Part shown: positions 1-6,824 of the stretch, piece by piece
Position numbering within the stretch: the first letter of the stretch is position 1
Layout of the letters: the number at the start of each line of letters is the position of its first letter
Assembly: GCA_007131465.1 (NCBI GenBank)
Contig: SLQN01000214.1
Coordinates: 1 to 7,056 of the forward strand
Direction of reading: 5' to 3'
Origin: Paracoccaceae bacterium
GTDB taxonomy: Bacteria > Pseudomonadota > Alphaproteobacteria > Rhodobacterales > Rhodobacteraceae
DNA length: 7,056 nucleotides
Notes under the pieces: model-generated
What the model was told of the DNA's origin: nothing
Databases searched by the model: none
The model's input: the letters and a program-made list of their open reading frames with translations, nothing else
Translations under genes and position numbers: made by a program

Positions 1-992
1 AGGGGCGCGGGGTTGTAGGGGGCCCAGTTGACCGGGCCGGGTTGCTGCTCCATCACCCACCAGCGACCCCGGCCCACGGCGCGGTAAAGGTCATGATGGA
101 AGGCCTGAAAATCCGGGTCGCCCTGGCGCAGATAGCGGGCCTTGTGCGCGGCGCTCGCTTCCAGCCGGTCCGACAGAAAGCCCAGCGGATAGCTGTCCCA
201 GCTTGCGATATCCAGATCGCCCCCGACCGCGTAATGGTCGAATTCGGTGATCCGGCCCATGTAGTTATGCGCAATCGGGGCATCCGTATGGCGGCGCAGG
301 ATATCCACCTGCGCGCGGTTGAAGGCCACCACCTGATCAGAGGCGAAGCGGCGGAAATCCATCACATGGGCGGGGTTGGGTTCGGTGACGGTCAGGTTGG
401 GCAGGTCGATCTGGTCGAAATCCTGATACTCCATCGACCAGAAGATATTGCCCCAGGCGCGGTTCAGCGCGTCCGGGCTTTGGTATTTCTGCGCCAGCCA
501 GTCGCGAAACGCCCCGCGCGCCGCATTCGAATAGCTCAGGATCGTGTCATGACAGCCATATTCATTATCTGTCTGCCAGGCAGCGACATGTGGGTTCCGC
601 CCGTAGCGTTCGGCCAACAGGGTGACGATGCGCCTGCAGTCTTCCAGATAGCCCGTGTGGCTGAAACAGTAATGCCTGCGCGACCCGAAGCCGCGCGGGC
701 GGCCCTCGGCATCGACGGCAAGCATGTCGGGGTGGCGCGCCAGCATCCAGCGCGGGGGCGTGGCCGTGGGCGTGCCAAGGACGACCTTCAGCCCCGCATT
801 GCCAAGGATGCCAATGGCCCGGTCCAGCCAGTCGAAGTCCAGCTTGCCGGGTTGCGGTTCCAGCCGCGACCATGCGAATTCGCCGATCCGCACCCAGGTC
901 AGGCCTGCCGCCGCCATGCGGCGGGCATCCTCTGGCCAGACATTTTCGGGCCAGTGTTCGGGATAGTAGCAGACACCCAGACTGCGCTGCAT
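1..992 (-). CDS. GH42 beta-galactosidase, C-terminal part beyond the left edge
   Basis: Cleaves terminal beta-galactosyl residues, probably from imported beta-galactosides in the cytoplasm, since no signal peptide is visible. About 330 residues are in the window and the frame is open to base 1; GH42 enzymes usually run to 650-700, so roughly half is missing. The N-terminus has the family's [10 protein letters not shown] (residues 6-15) and [11 protein letters not shown] (36-46). The general acid/base is Glu144 in [10 protein letters not shown], and the nucleophile is Glu315 in [11 protein letters not shown] near the left edge, so both catalytic residues are present. Further GH42 signatures are FWSMEY (184-189) and WDSYPLGF (265-272). 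The Cys cluster that binds zinc in some GH42 enzymes is not evident. The start at 992 shares its A with the stop of the lactonase gene (TGATG). An ATG one codon earlier, at 995, is possible but sits too close to the GGAGG. Family assignment is very secure; beta-galactoside specificity is inferred from family and neighbours. Confidence 0.95.
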   Translation of the reverse strand, partial: MQRSLGVCYYPEHWPENVWPEDARRMAAAGLTWVRIGEFAWSRLEPQPGKLDFDWLDRAIGILGNAGLKVVLGTPTATPPRWMLARHPDMLAVDAEGRPRGFGSRRHYCFSHTGYLEDCRRIVTLLAERYGRNPHVAAWQTDNEYGCHDTILSYSNAARGAFRDWLAQKYQSPDALNRAWGNIFWSMEYQDFDQIDLPNLTVTEPNPAHVMDFRRFASDQVVAFNRAQVDILRRHTDAPIAHNYMGRITEFDHYAVGGDLDIASWDSYPLGFLSDRLEASAAHKARYLRQGDPDFQAFHHDLYRAVGRGRWWVMEQQPGPVNWAPYNPAP

Positions 993-1843
993 CATGCCTC
1001 CAGACGTATGCGGTGTTCGGCCTGGCCCTGCCCGATAGCGGGGGCCTTAAAGGTCGCGCCGTCGCGCGCCGTGGGCCTTTTGCGCCCTTCGCGCGCCGTG
1101 GTGCAATAGAGGTCGGTCAGACCAGCGCCGCCGAACGCTGGGCAGGATGTATGCGGGGCCGGAAACGCGACGGCGCGCAGGAATTGCCCGTCAGGGGCGT
1201 AGGCGGCCACGCGGCCCGCACCCCATTGCGCGACCCAGAAATTGCCCGCGCTGTCAAAAACCGCCCCGTCCGGGTTCAGGCCATCCGCGCCAAGGTCCAG
1301 CCAGCAGTCCGGCACGCCTTTGGGCCAGCCATCCGCATCCAGCGCGACACGCATCACGCGACGTGTGGGGGTGTCGGTGAAGCACGCGCTTTGCCCGTCG
1401 GGGGCAAAGCAGATGGCGTTGGGGATGGTCACATCAGCAAACAGCCTGCGCAATTCGCCCCTGTGCCAGCGCCAGATACTGCCTGCGGCCTTTTCGGCCC
1501 GCTTGCCCATCGTTCCAATCCAGAACCCGCCCTGCGGGTCGGCGCGGCCGTCATTGGAGCGGGTGACGGCGCTCTCGGCCTCGAGCGCGCACAGGGTGCG
1601 GCCTGTGCCTGTGCCCAGATCAAACAGGATCAGCCGCGTTTCGGAGGCGATGATCACGCGGTCACGGTCGACCCAGCCCATGGCCGAGACCATGTCGTCA
1701 AAGGCCCATGACTGCGCCAGCGCATGCAGCCTGCGGCCTGTGATGTCGAACCAGAAGAATTCGCCGCGCAGCGGATGCCAGAACGCGCCCTCGCCCAACT
1801 CGCAGCGGATATCGCTCACGGGGGTCACTGGCAGCCATCCCAT
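992..1843 (-). CDS. SMP-30/gluconolactonase-family sugar lactonase
   Basis: Likely hydrolyses the galactono-lactone made by the sugar dehydrogenase to galactonate. The 283-residue protein is a typical full-length SMP-30/regucalcin-like six-bladed propeller. Metal ligands can be placed by motif: Glu18 in [10 protein letters not shown], Asn142 in [11 protein letters not shown] and Asp192 in NPDGAVFD; the substrate-region RSNDG is at 95-99. Other family marks are GGFWIGTM (105-112), FWVAQWG (202-208) and FGG followed by LYCTTAREG near the C-terminus. The ATG at 1843 overlaps the aldolase gene by 19 bases. A GTG at 1828 would make a 4-base GTGA overlap and start at [14 protein letters not shown], also a normal N-terminus; neither has a strong Shine-Dalgarno. 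SMP-30 proteins act on many sugar lactones and some are esterases, so the galactono-lactone substrate is inferred from the neighbouring dehydrogenase, DgoK and DgoA. Confidence 0.9.
   Translation of the reverse strand: MGWLPVTPVSDIRCELGEGAFWHPLRGEFFWFDITGRRLHALAQSWAFDDMVSAMGWVDRDRVIIASETRLILFDLGTGTGRTLCALEAESAVTRSNDGRADPQGGFWIGTMGKRAEKAAGSIWRWHRGELRRLFADVTIPNAICFAPDGQSACFTDTPTRRVMRVALDADGWPKGVPDCWLDLGADGLNPDGAVFDSAGNFWVAQWGAGRVAAYAPDGQFLRAVAFPAPHTSCPAFGGAGLTDLYCTTAREGRKRPTARDGATFKAPAIGQGQAEHRIRLEA
997..1001 (-). promoter_or_regulatory. Strong ribosome binding site for the GH42 gene
   Basis: A perfect GGAGG lies inside the last codons of the lactonase gene. It is followed by C and two tandem ATG codons. 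Spacing is one base to the first ATG (995) and four to the second (992), so the second is the more likely start. This is one of the best Shine-Dalgarno matches in the block and suggests independent, efficient initiation of the last visible gene. Confidence 0.6.
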
Positions 1844-2424
1844 GCCCGGACGGCCTTTTGCGCGCGCAGGGCGACCTCGTCTGCGGACATGCCCGGCGCA
1901 TAAAGCGCCGTGCCCAGCCCGAAGCCCGTGGCCCCTGCCTTGCGCCAGCGCGCGAAATCGTCAGCCCCGACGCCGCCTACAGCATAGACCGGGCAGTCGG
2001 GGGGCAGCACGGCGCGCATGGCCTTCAGCCCGTCTGCCCCGATCAGTGATGCGGGAAACAGCTTCAATCCGGTCGCGCCTGCATGGATGGCGGCAAAGGC
2101 CTCGGTCGGGGTGAAGATGCCTGGGTAGCTCAGAAGCCCCGCAGCAATGGTGGCCGCGATGACATCGGGGTTACAATCGGGCGAAACCACGATCCGCGCC
2201 CCGGTGGCCGCCACGGCCCTGACCTGTGCGACGTCGAGCACTGTGCCAGCACCGATCAGCGCGTCGTCGCCACACGCGGCGACCATGTCGGATATGCTGT
2301 CGAGGGGATCGGGAGAATTCAGCGGAACCTCGATCTTCGTGATCCCGGCACCGATCAGGGCGCGGGTCACGGGCACGGCCTCAACCGGTGTTATCCCGCG
2401 CAAAATGGCAATCAGTTCACGCAT
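1825..2424 (-). CDS. dgoA: 2-dehydro-3-deoxy-6-phosphogalactonate aldolase
   Basis: Class I aldolase that splits 2-dehydro-3-deoxy-6-phosphogalactonate into pyruvate and glyceraldehyde 3-phosphate, the last step of the De Ley-Doudoroff galactose route. At 199 residues it is full length for the KDPG/KDPGal aldolase family. The N-terminus ELIAILRGI (3-11) is characteristic. The catalytic Glu32 lies in KIEVPLNSP, and the Schiff-base Lys121 in [16 protein letters not shown] (57-63), VSPDCN (80-85), FTPTEAF (104-110) and VGGVG followed by GFGLGTALY complete the barrel. The EVPLNSPDP wording and the adjacent DgoK gene favour DgoA over the related Eda enzyme, which acts on the gluconate-derived compound, although some members accept both. 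The ATG lies inside the end of dgoK (13-base overlap), with GGAAGG about nine bases upstream. Confidence 0.93.
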   Translation of the reverse strand: MRELIAILRGITPVEAVPVTRALIGAGITKIEVPLNSPDPLDSISDMVAACGDDALIGAGTVLDVAQVRAVAATGARIVVSPDCNPDVIAATIAAGLLSYPGIFTPTEAFAAIHAGATGLKLFPASLIGADGLKAMRAVLPPDCPVYAVGGVGADDFARWRKAGATGFGLGTALYAPGMSADEVALRAQKAVRAWDGCQ

Positions 2425-3323
2425 CGGCGCTGGCCTTCCGGCAGCAGGGTGCGCGCGGCTGCAAGCCCTGCAAGGGAGATTTCGGTGAGGTCATGCAGGG
2501 TGGTCGGCACGGACAGGCCTTCCAGCGCAGTCGCGTAGTATTTCGCCAGTTCCGCCGCCCCGAGAATCGCGACGCGCTGGCCCAGCCAGTAGGGTTTGGC
2601 CGCCGCCAGTTCGGCCCCGATCAGAAGCCCCGACAACCGCGCGCGGGCTGTGGCCGGGTCCAGACCATCGAGCAATCCCTCGGCGCGAATGGCAAAGAGC
2701 CGCGCCAGCAGACGTTCGGGCCGTTCCATGCCCTGCGCCAGACCGTCGGCAAACCCGGCATCGTTCCAGCCCGAAACCGAATGGCGCAGGACCGAGTGTT
2801 CCGACAGCAGCGCGAATATCTCGCCAGTCAGGAAGGTCTGGAAACTGACAACCTCACCGGCGCTGACATGCACCCATTTGCTATGCGTGCCCGGCAGGCA
2901 GATCACCCCGTCCCAGTTGGGATGAAGGGCCAGATAACCTGCGACCTGTGTCTCCTCGCCGCGCATCACATCGGCGGGTTTGTGTTGCTTCAACCCCGGA
3001 ACGACATGCACGCTCAGCCGCAGATCGCGCACGGGCGCGAGGGCCAGTGCCCCGCCAAGCGGCGGGCATGGCAGGGTGCGATAGGGCGCTTCCACCCATC
3101 CCTGCCGCGACCCGACCATACCGCTGGCCAGAACCTGCGTGATCCTGCCCTCGGGTAGCCAGTCGCTCACCAGCGCCAGCAACGCGGCCTCATAATCCGT
3201 CCGCGCAAGCTGTGCCATGCCCTGATCGGATGCGGCGTCGCGGATAATCTTGTCCCCGGCCAGCCCCCAGACCCTAAGATGCGATGTGCCCCAGTCGGCG
3301 GCGATCCAGTCGAGCCCGCTCAT
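2412..3323 (-). CDS. dgoK: 2-dehydro-3-deoxygalactonokinase
   Basis: Phosphorylates 2-dehydro-3-deoxygalactonate with ATP to give the substrate of the DgoA aldolase encoded next. The 303-residue length fits the DgoK family. Visible family motifs are the N-terminal phosphate-binding segment [11 protein letters not shown] (7-17), [10 protein letters not shown] (67-76), MRGEETQ (120-126), the substrate-region LPGTHSKWV (143-151) and FLTGEIF (164-170), followed by LIGAEL (235-240) and [10 protein letters not shown] in the C-terminal half. The chosen ATG overlaps the stop of the SDR gene by four bases (ATGA). Only a weak AGG lies just upstream, so translation probably depends on coupling to the dehydrogenase gene. 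The same frame stays open further upstream, but that part lies inside the SDR gene and lacks family similarity. Nothing looks broken. The kinase is diagnostic for a non-phosphorylated galactonate branch rather than the Leloir pathway. Confidence 0.93.
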   Translation of the reverse strand: MSGLDWIAADWGTSHLRVWGLAGDKIIRDAASDQGMAQLARTDYEAALLALVSDWLPEGRITQVLASGMVGSRQGWVEAPYRTLPCPPLGGALALAPVRDLRLSVHVVPGLKQHKPADVMRGEETQVAGYLALHPNWDGVICLPGTHSKWVHVSAGEVVSFQTFLTGEIFALLSEHSVLRHSVSGWNDAGFADGLAQGMERPERLLARLFAIRAEGLLDGLDPATARARLSGLLIGAELAAAKPYWLGQRVAILGAAELAKYYATALEGLSVPTTLHDLTEISLAGLAAARTLLPEGQRRCVN

Positions 3324-4087
3324 CCTGTCACCACCACACCGCCATCGATGACCAGCGCCTGCCCCGTCATCGCGCGGCTGGTGGAGGATGCAAGGAACAG
3401 CACACCACTGGCGATATCTTCGGGCGACAATGTGTCGGGCAGGCATTGGCGGGCCATGTGCGCGGCCAGCCCTTCGGGCGTAACCCACTGCTCAAGCTGC
3501 TTGGGTGTCATCACCCAGCCCGGCGCAAGCGCGTTGACGCGGATTCGGTCGGGGCCGAATTCGCGCGCAAGGCTGCGCGTCAGCCCGTTCAGCGCGGAAT
3601 TGGCGGCAGTGTAGATCGGATAGCCCGCATTGCCCATCATGTAGCTGATCGAGGTGATGTTGATGATCGACCCGCCCCCGGCGGCCTGCATGGCCGGGAT
3701 CACAGCCTGACAGGCGTGGACATAGCATTTGAAATTGATCGCAAGCGCCCAGTCCATGAAATCGGGCGTCACCTCGGCTAGGGTGTGGCGCTGGTCATTG
3801 GCGGCATTGTTGACCAGCACCTGCACCGGGCCATGCGCGTCTTTGGCCCCGGCGATGGCGGCATTCAGCGCGTCCGGGTCAGTAATGTCGCAAGCGATGA
3901 AGAGCGGCCGGTTGCCGGTTGCCGCAGCCATCGCATCGCAGAAGGCCGACGCGTCCGAGCGCTGCACGAAAGCCACACGCGCGCCCTGATGCAGGAAGGC
4001 CTCGGTCAGGCCCGCGCCAATGCCGGACCCGCCCCCGGTGATAAAGACGGAGGCACCGTTCAGGTCAGGATAGGTTGGTTGAGTCAT
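3320..4087 (-). CDS. SDR-family sugar dehydrogenase, probable D-galactose 1-dehydrogenase
   Basis: A 255-residue classical short-chain dehydrogenase, likely oxidising D-galactose to galactono-lactone with NAD(P)+. The cofactor motif TGGGSGIG is at 17-24, the acidic CDIT at 66-69, and VLVNNAAND at 90-98, where NNAAND followed by QRH resembles rhizobial galactose dehydrogenases as I remember them. The active-site Asn118, Ser146 (ITSISY) and Tyr159 are present, but the YxxxK lysine position is Asn163: the segment reads YTAANSAL. The C-terminal NALAPGWVMT (185-194) and the final TGQALVIDGG are normal. The ATG at 4087 shares its A with the stop of a small upstream ORF (TGATG), and a purine-rich AGAGAGAAAG lies about eight bases upstream. 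A longer in-frame start at 4171 only adds a basic, family-unlike leader. Substrate is inferred from context (galactosidases before, lactonase, DgoK and DgoA after); another aldose such as L-fucose or L-arabinose cannot be excluded. Confidence 0.85.
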   Translation of the reverse strand: MTQPTYPDLNGASVFITGGGSGIGAGLTEAFLHQGARVAFVQRSDASAFCDAMAAATGNRPLFIACDITDPDALNAAIAGAKDAHGPVQVLVNNAANDQRHTLAEVTPDFMDWALAINFKCYVHACQAVIPAMQAAGGGSIINITSISYMMGNAGYPIYTAANSALNGLTRSLAREFGPDRIRVNALAPGWVMTPKQLEQWVTPEGLAAHMARQCLPDTLSPEDIASGVLFLASSTSRAMTGQALVIDGGVVVTG

Positions 4088-4215
4088 CAGCGGCTTTCTC
4101 TCTTGACGGGGCGGGTGTCCTTGCCGACCAGAGTATCCAGATCGGTACCGCGGTCGGCTTGCAAGATGCACTCGAGCTTTCCATAGGATGCGGCAGAACG
4201 GCGGGGTCTTGTCAT
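4087..4215 (-). CDS. Doubtful 42-residue ORF coupled to the SDR gene
   Basis: This small ORF fills most of the only gap in the gene block. It encodes a basic, hydrophilic 42-residue peptide starting MTRPRRSAASYGKLE and ending RPVKRESR; I recognise no family, membrane segment or signal peptide. In favour of translation: its TGA overlaps the SDR start as TGATG, the same junction used by established genes elsewhere in the block. Against it: the nearest Shine-Dalgarno-like AAGGA is about 12 bases from the ATG, codon bias is weaker than in the neighbours (about two thirds of third positions are G or C, with two AGA codons), and any short frame can end this way by chance. It could be a leader peptide coupling translation of the dehydrogenase, a decayed gene end, or nothing. 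Confidence 0.3.
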   Translation of the reverse strand: MTRPRRSAASYGKLECILQADRGTDLDTLVGKDTRPVKRESR

Positions 4216-4267
4216 GTCAGGTGTTGGTCCTTGACGCCTTGAGTTGCGAATAGAGAGTTGGCGGCAA
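4090..4267. other. Only intergenic spacer in the operon
   Basis: Between the GH4 stop and the SDR start lie 178 bases without an established gene, while all other junctions overlap. Part of it is covered by the doubtful small ORF. Near the GH4 end there is a weak imperfect hairpin (arms 4216-4221 and 4229-4235, seven-base loop, one bulged base) without a run of T residues, so it is not a convincing intrinsic terminator. Short palindromes (GGTACC, ACCGCGGT, CTTGCAAG, CTCGAG) cluster at 4144-4177, but none forms a recognisable LacI- or GntR-type operator. I see no well-spaced -35/-10 pair. An internal promoter or an mRNA processing site is possible but not shown. Confidence 0.5.
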
Positions 4268-5620
4268 TCAGGCCGCGCGCTTATGCCTGCACCAGTCGGG
4301 CAGCCAGTCGCCATGCGCGGCCAGCAGGTCATCGACCAGCGCGCGGATCCGGCGCAGGTCCAGCTCGGATGCGGTATGCGGGTCCAGCATGGCGGCGTGA
4401 TAGATATGGTCGCGATTTTCGTGCAGTAGTGCCTGCACTGTCAATTCCTGTACGTTCAGATTGGTGCGCATCAGCGCTATGAGATGCGGCGGCAGGTCCG
4501 CGACGACCGTGGGTTGCAAGCCGTTGGCATCGACCAGCGTGGGAACCTCGACTGCCGCGCCTGCGGGCAGTTGCGGGATGTAGCCGTGATTTGCGACATT
4601 GCCGTAGATGACAGCGGGCGTGCCGGTGACGATGCTGTCCATGATCGTGGCGGCATATTCGTTGGAGGCTGTGTGCGCGATCCGGGGCGCAGTCTTCAAC
4701 GCCTCGGCCTGCGCGCCCCAGGCGGCGATCTGTTCCTCGCAGCGTTTGGGGTATTCGTCCAGCGGGATGCGGAACGTCTCGATCAGGTCAGGCCGGTGCG
4801 ACTTGATGAACCAGGGCACATATTCGGCGAAATGCTCCGAGGATTCCGTGACGAAATAGCCGAAATGGTCCATCACCTCGTAGCGCACCAGATTGGGGCA
4901 GCGGGGGTTCCAGTTGCTTTCCAGCGGGATGCGGCCCTTGCTGTAGCCATCGCGCAGGCTGGGATAAAGGTCGCGCCAGCCGCTGCCGTCGCGCGCCTCC
5001 AGATCAAGATAGAACGCCATATGGTTGATGCCTGCCGCGCGGTAGCGCAGATCGCCCACCTCCAGCCCGAGATCGCGCGCCAGTTCAAGTGCCGTGCCCT
5101 GCACCGAATGGCACAGGCCCACCTGACGGATGTCGGGGAAGCGCGCGGTCAGCGCCCATGTGTTGATCGCCATGGGGTTGACGTAGTTCAGCATCAGCGC
5201 ATCGGGGCACAGCACGCGCATGTCCTGCGCCAAGGCCCACAGATGGGGGACTGTGCGCAACCCGCGCATGATGCCGCCAATGCCCAGCGTGTCGGCAATG
5301 GTCTGGCGCAGACCGTAAGCCTTGGGTATCTCGAAATCCGTCACGGTGCAGGGCTTGTAGCCGCCGATCTGGAACGCCACGATCACGAAATCCGCCCCGT
5401 CCAGCGCGGCGCGGCGGTCTGTCGTGGCGCTGACGCGCGCGCCCGTGCCAAGGCTGGCCACCAGTTTTCGCGCGACCAGCGCGCTCTCGTCCAGGCGGGC
5501 CGCGTCGATATCCATCAGCGCGATATGCGCATCCGCCAGGGCAGGGCGCAAAAGCGCATCGCCGATGAGGTTTTTCATGAAGACGGTGGACCCCGCCCCG
5601 ATGAAGGCAATTTTCGTCAT
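4268..5620 (-). CDS. melA: GH4 alpha-galactosidase, MelA type
   Basis: Hydrolyses alpha-galactosides such as melibiose or raffinose in the cytoplasm by the NAD+- and Mn2+-dependent redox mechanism of glycoside hydrolase family 4. The 450 residues match the length of E. coli MelA. The N-terminal dinucleotide site is IGAGSTVF (7-14). The metal ligands are Cys170 in LCHSVQGT and His200 in GINHMAFY. LNYVNPMAINTWAL (144-157), FVTESSEHFAEY (256-267), PLDEYPKRC (286-294), VIYGNVANHG (337-346), LVDANGLQPT (362-371) and the C-terminal LVDDLLAAHGDWLP (428-441) are all close to MelA as I recall it. CHSVQGT separates it from GH4 alpha-glucosidases and 6-phospho-glycosidases, which differ there. The ATG overlaps the permease stop by four bases, with GGAG seven bases upstream. 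Its place directly after the permeases says that the importer carries alpha-galactosides. No signal peptide is visible. Confidence 0.95.
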   Translation of the reverse strand: MTKIAFIGAGSTVFMKNLIGDALLRPALADAHIALMDIDAARLDESALVARKLVASLGTGARVSATTDRRAALDGADFVIVAFQIGGYKPCTVTDFEIPKAYGLRQTIADTLGIGGIMRGLRTVPHLWALAQDMRVLCPDALMLNYVNPMAINTWALTARFPDIRQVGLCHSVQGTALELARDLGLEVGDLRYRAAGINHMAFYLDLEARDGSGWRDLYPSLRDGYSKGRIPLESNWNPRCPNLVRYEVMDHFGYFVTESSEHFAEYVPWFIKSHRPDLIETFRIPLDEYPKRCEEQIAAWGAQAEALKTAPRIAHTASNEYAATIMDSIVTGTPAVIYGNVANHGYIPQLPAGAAVEVPTLVDANGLQPTVVADLPPHLIALMRTNLNVQELTVQALLHENRDHIYHAAMLDPHTASELDLRRIRALVDDLLAAHGDWLPDWCRHKRAA

Positions 5621-6465
5621 TTTACCGCTCCAAGGGTAAGGCCTGCGATAAAGTGCTTCTGCATGAGGAAGAACATCATCACCGGCGGCAGCGCGGCGAT
5701 GATGCTGCCTGCGCTCATCATGTGATAGGCGGCACGGAACTGGCTGTTGAAGGCCGTGATCCCGGCCGTCACCGGCTGGGATTCGACACCCTGGGTCAAA
5801 ACGATGGCCCAGAAATAGTCGTTCCAGATGAAGGTGAAGATCAGCACCGAAAGGGCGGCGATGGCCGGGCGCATCAGCGGCAGCACCACATACCAGAAGA
5901 TGCGAATTTCACTGACGCCTTCCACGCGCGCGGCCTCGATCAGCTCGCGCGGCAGGGCGCGGATGAAATTGCGCATGAACAGCGTGCAGAACCCGGTCTG
6001 GAACGCGATATGGAACAGCACCAGCCCAAGCCGCGTGTCATAAAGTCCCATGCTCAGCGTCAGGTCGCGCACCGGGACCATCAGGATCTGGAAGGGCACG
6101 AAATTGCCCGCCACGAACATGAAGAAGATCCAGATATTGCTGCGGAAGCGATACACGCCCAACGCAAAGCCTGTCATGCACGAAAGCGCCACCGCACCGA
6201 TGACTGTCGGCACGGTGATGAAGACCGAGTTCAGCAGATAGCGCGGCATGGCACTGTCGGTGAAGACGCGGGTGTAGTTCTCGAACCCCGCGAAGCTGGT
6301 CGGCCAGCCCCAGAGGTTGCCTTGCGTGAAATCGCTGTCGGGCTTGATGGAAAACAGCGCGACCATCAGAAGCGGCAGCAGCCACAGGATCAGCGCGAGC
6401 GGCAAAAGCGCCTTGTAGGTGGTCTGGACAGCCGCCGAGCGGCGTTCGACTGGGGTGGGGAACAT
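5617..6465 (-). CDS. Carbohydrate ABC transporter permease, MalG/LacG type
   Basis: Inner-membrane permease of a binding-protein-dependent (CUT1-type) sugar importer, pairing with the MalF-type permease encoded two genes upstream. The 282 residues are the usual length for the MalG half. Six hydrophobic stretches can be read at about 19-40, 76-105, 111-131, 146-163, 201-223 and 251-268. The EAA loop that contacts the ATPase is at 177-200, beginning EAARVEGVSEIRIFW and ending LPLMRP, with the conserved glycine at 183. The C-terminus KHFIAGLTLGAVK is typical. The ATG shares its A with the stop of the YjbR-family gene (TGATG), and GGAAGGA (6472-6478) stands six bases upstream. Substrate is probably galactosides, judging by the GH4 gene that follows with a 4-base overlap and the GH42 gene at the operon end. 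No ATPase or binding-protein gene is in the window. Confidence 0.95.
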   Translation of the reverse strand: MFPTPVERRSAAVQTTYKALLPLALILWLLPLLMVALFSIKPDSDFTQGNLWGWPTSFAGFENYTRVFTDSAMPRYLLNSVFITVPTVIGAVALSCMTGFALGVYRFRSNIWIFFMFVAGNFVPFQILMVPVRDLTLSMGLYDTRLGLVLFHIAFQTGFCTLFMRNFIRALPRELIEAARVEGVSEIRIFWYVVLPLMRPAIAALSVLIFTFIWNDYFWAIVLTQGVESQPVTAGITAFNSQFRAAYHMMSAGSIIAALPPVMMFFLMQKHFIAGLTLGAVK

Positions 6466-6824
6466 CAGGCGTCCTTCCTTGGCGGCAGGGCGCTTCGCTG
6501 GGCTTTCGGCAGGCTGGCGCGGATGATGTCACAAGACACCGCGATGCGGTGGTGGGCCTCCTCAAGGCTCGTGACGGAATAGGGCAGCCGCACCCAGGAG
6601 CCGTGGAAATAGGGCGCGCGCATGGCGGCGCCGGTTTCAATCAGCATCGCGGCGGTTTCAATGTCGCGGCACTTGACCGACACCCCGTCCTTAACGCCAT
6701 CACCGGCGAAACAGGCGAACATCTTGCTGCCCAGCTTCCAGCTTGTCAGTTCGGGCGGATGTGCCGGGGTCGCGCCCGGAAGGGCAGCGCAAATCGCGTC
6801 GATCTGGGCGCGCGTCACTGCCAT
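6465..6824 (-). CDS. MmcQ/YjbR family protein of unknown role
   Basis: A 119-residue protein of the MmcQ/YjbR family, small single-domain proteins with a CyaY-like fold often labelled DNA-binding, but without an established function. Family-like features are the N-terminal helix AQIDAICAALPGA (6-18), the strand SWKLGSKMFACF with the conserved KMFA, the VSVKC segment, APYFHGSWVRLPY (about 70-82) and the final helix with HRIAVSCDIIRASLP. The gene sits between two ABC permease genes and overlaps both by a TGATG, so it is embedded in the operon. A strong purine tract (AAGAAAGGGG, 6831-6840) precedes the ATG at 6824. An in-frame ATG at 6857 would add 11 residues inside the upstream permease gene and has less support. 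It could be a ligand-binding or regulatory accessory of the operon, but nothing in the sequence shows that. Confidence 0.88.
   Translation of the reverse strand: MAVTRAQIDAICAALPGATPAHPPELTSWKLGSKMFACFAGDGVKDGVSVKCRDIETAAMLIETGAAMRAPYFHGSWVRLPYSVTSLEEAHHRIAVSCDIIRASLPKAQRSALPPRKDA

Noticed and set aside
53..873. Short minus-strand frames inside the GH42 region, which might suggest a broken gene
   Set aside because: A direct reverse translation gives one uninterrupted GH42 frame from 992 to base 1 with both catalytic Glu residues; the short frames are out of phase with it.
42..1711. Plus-strand frames opposite the GH42 and lactonase genes
   Set aside because: Both overlap well-supported minus-strand genes along their whole length and show no recognisable motif.
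4088..4171. N-terminal extension of the SDR from an ATG at 4171
   Set aside because: The extra 28 residues are basic and unlike SDR N-termini, while the ATG at 4087 has a purine-rich site and places the TGxxxGIG motif at the usual distance.
4090..4267. Intrinsic terminator or promoter in the spacer before the SDR gene
   Set aside because: The only hairpin is imperfect and lacks a T run, and no -35/-10 pair with 16 to 18-base spacing stands out.
4484..5725. Long open frame on the plus strand (413 codons) opposite the GH4 gene
   Set aside because: It lies antisense to an unmistakable MelA-type gene, has low-complexity composition rich in R, A, H, Q and D, and no family motif. Long antisense frames are expected opposite GC-rich genes with G/C-ending codons.
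5653..6582. Plus-strand frame of 309 codons opposite the MalG-type permease
   Set aside because: It is rich in H, R, E, D and Q, the mirror of a hydrophobic permease read in reverse. No start signal or known domain was found.
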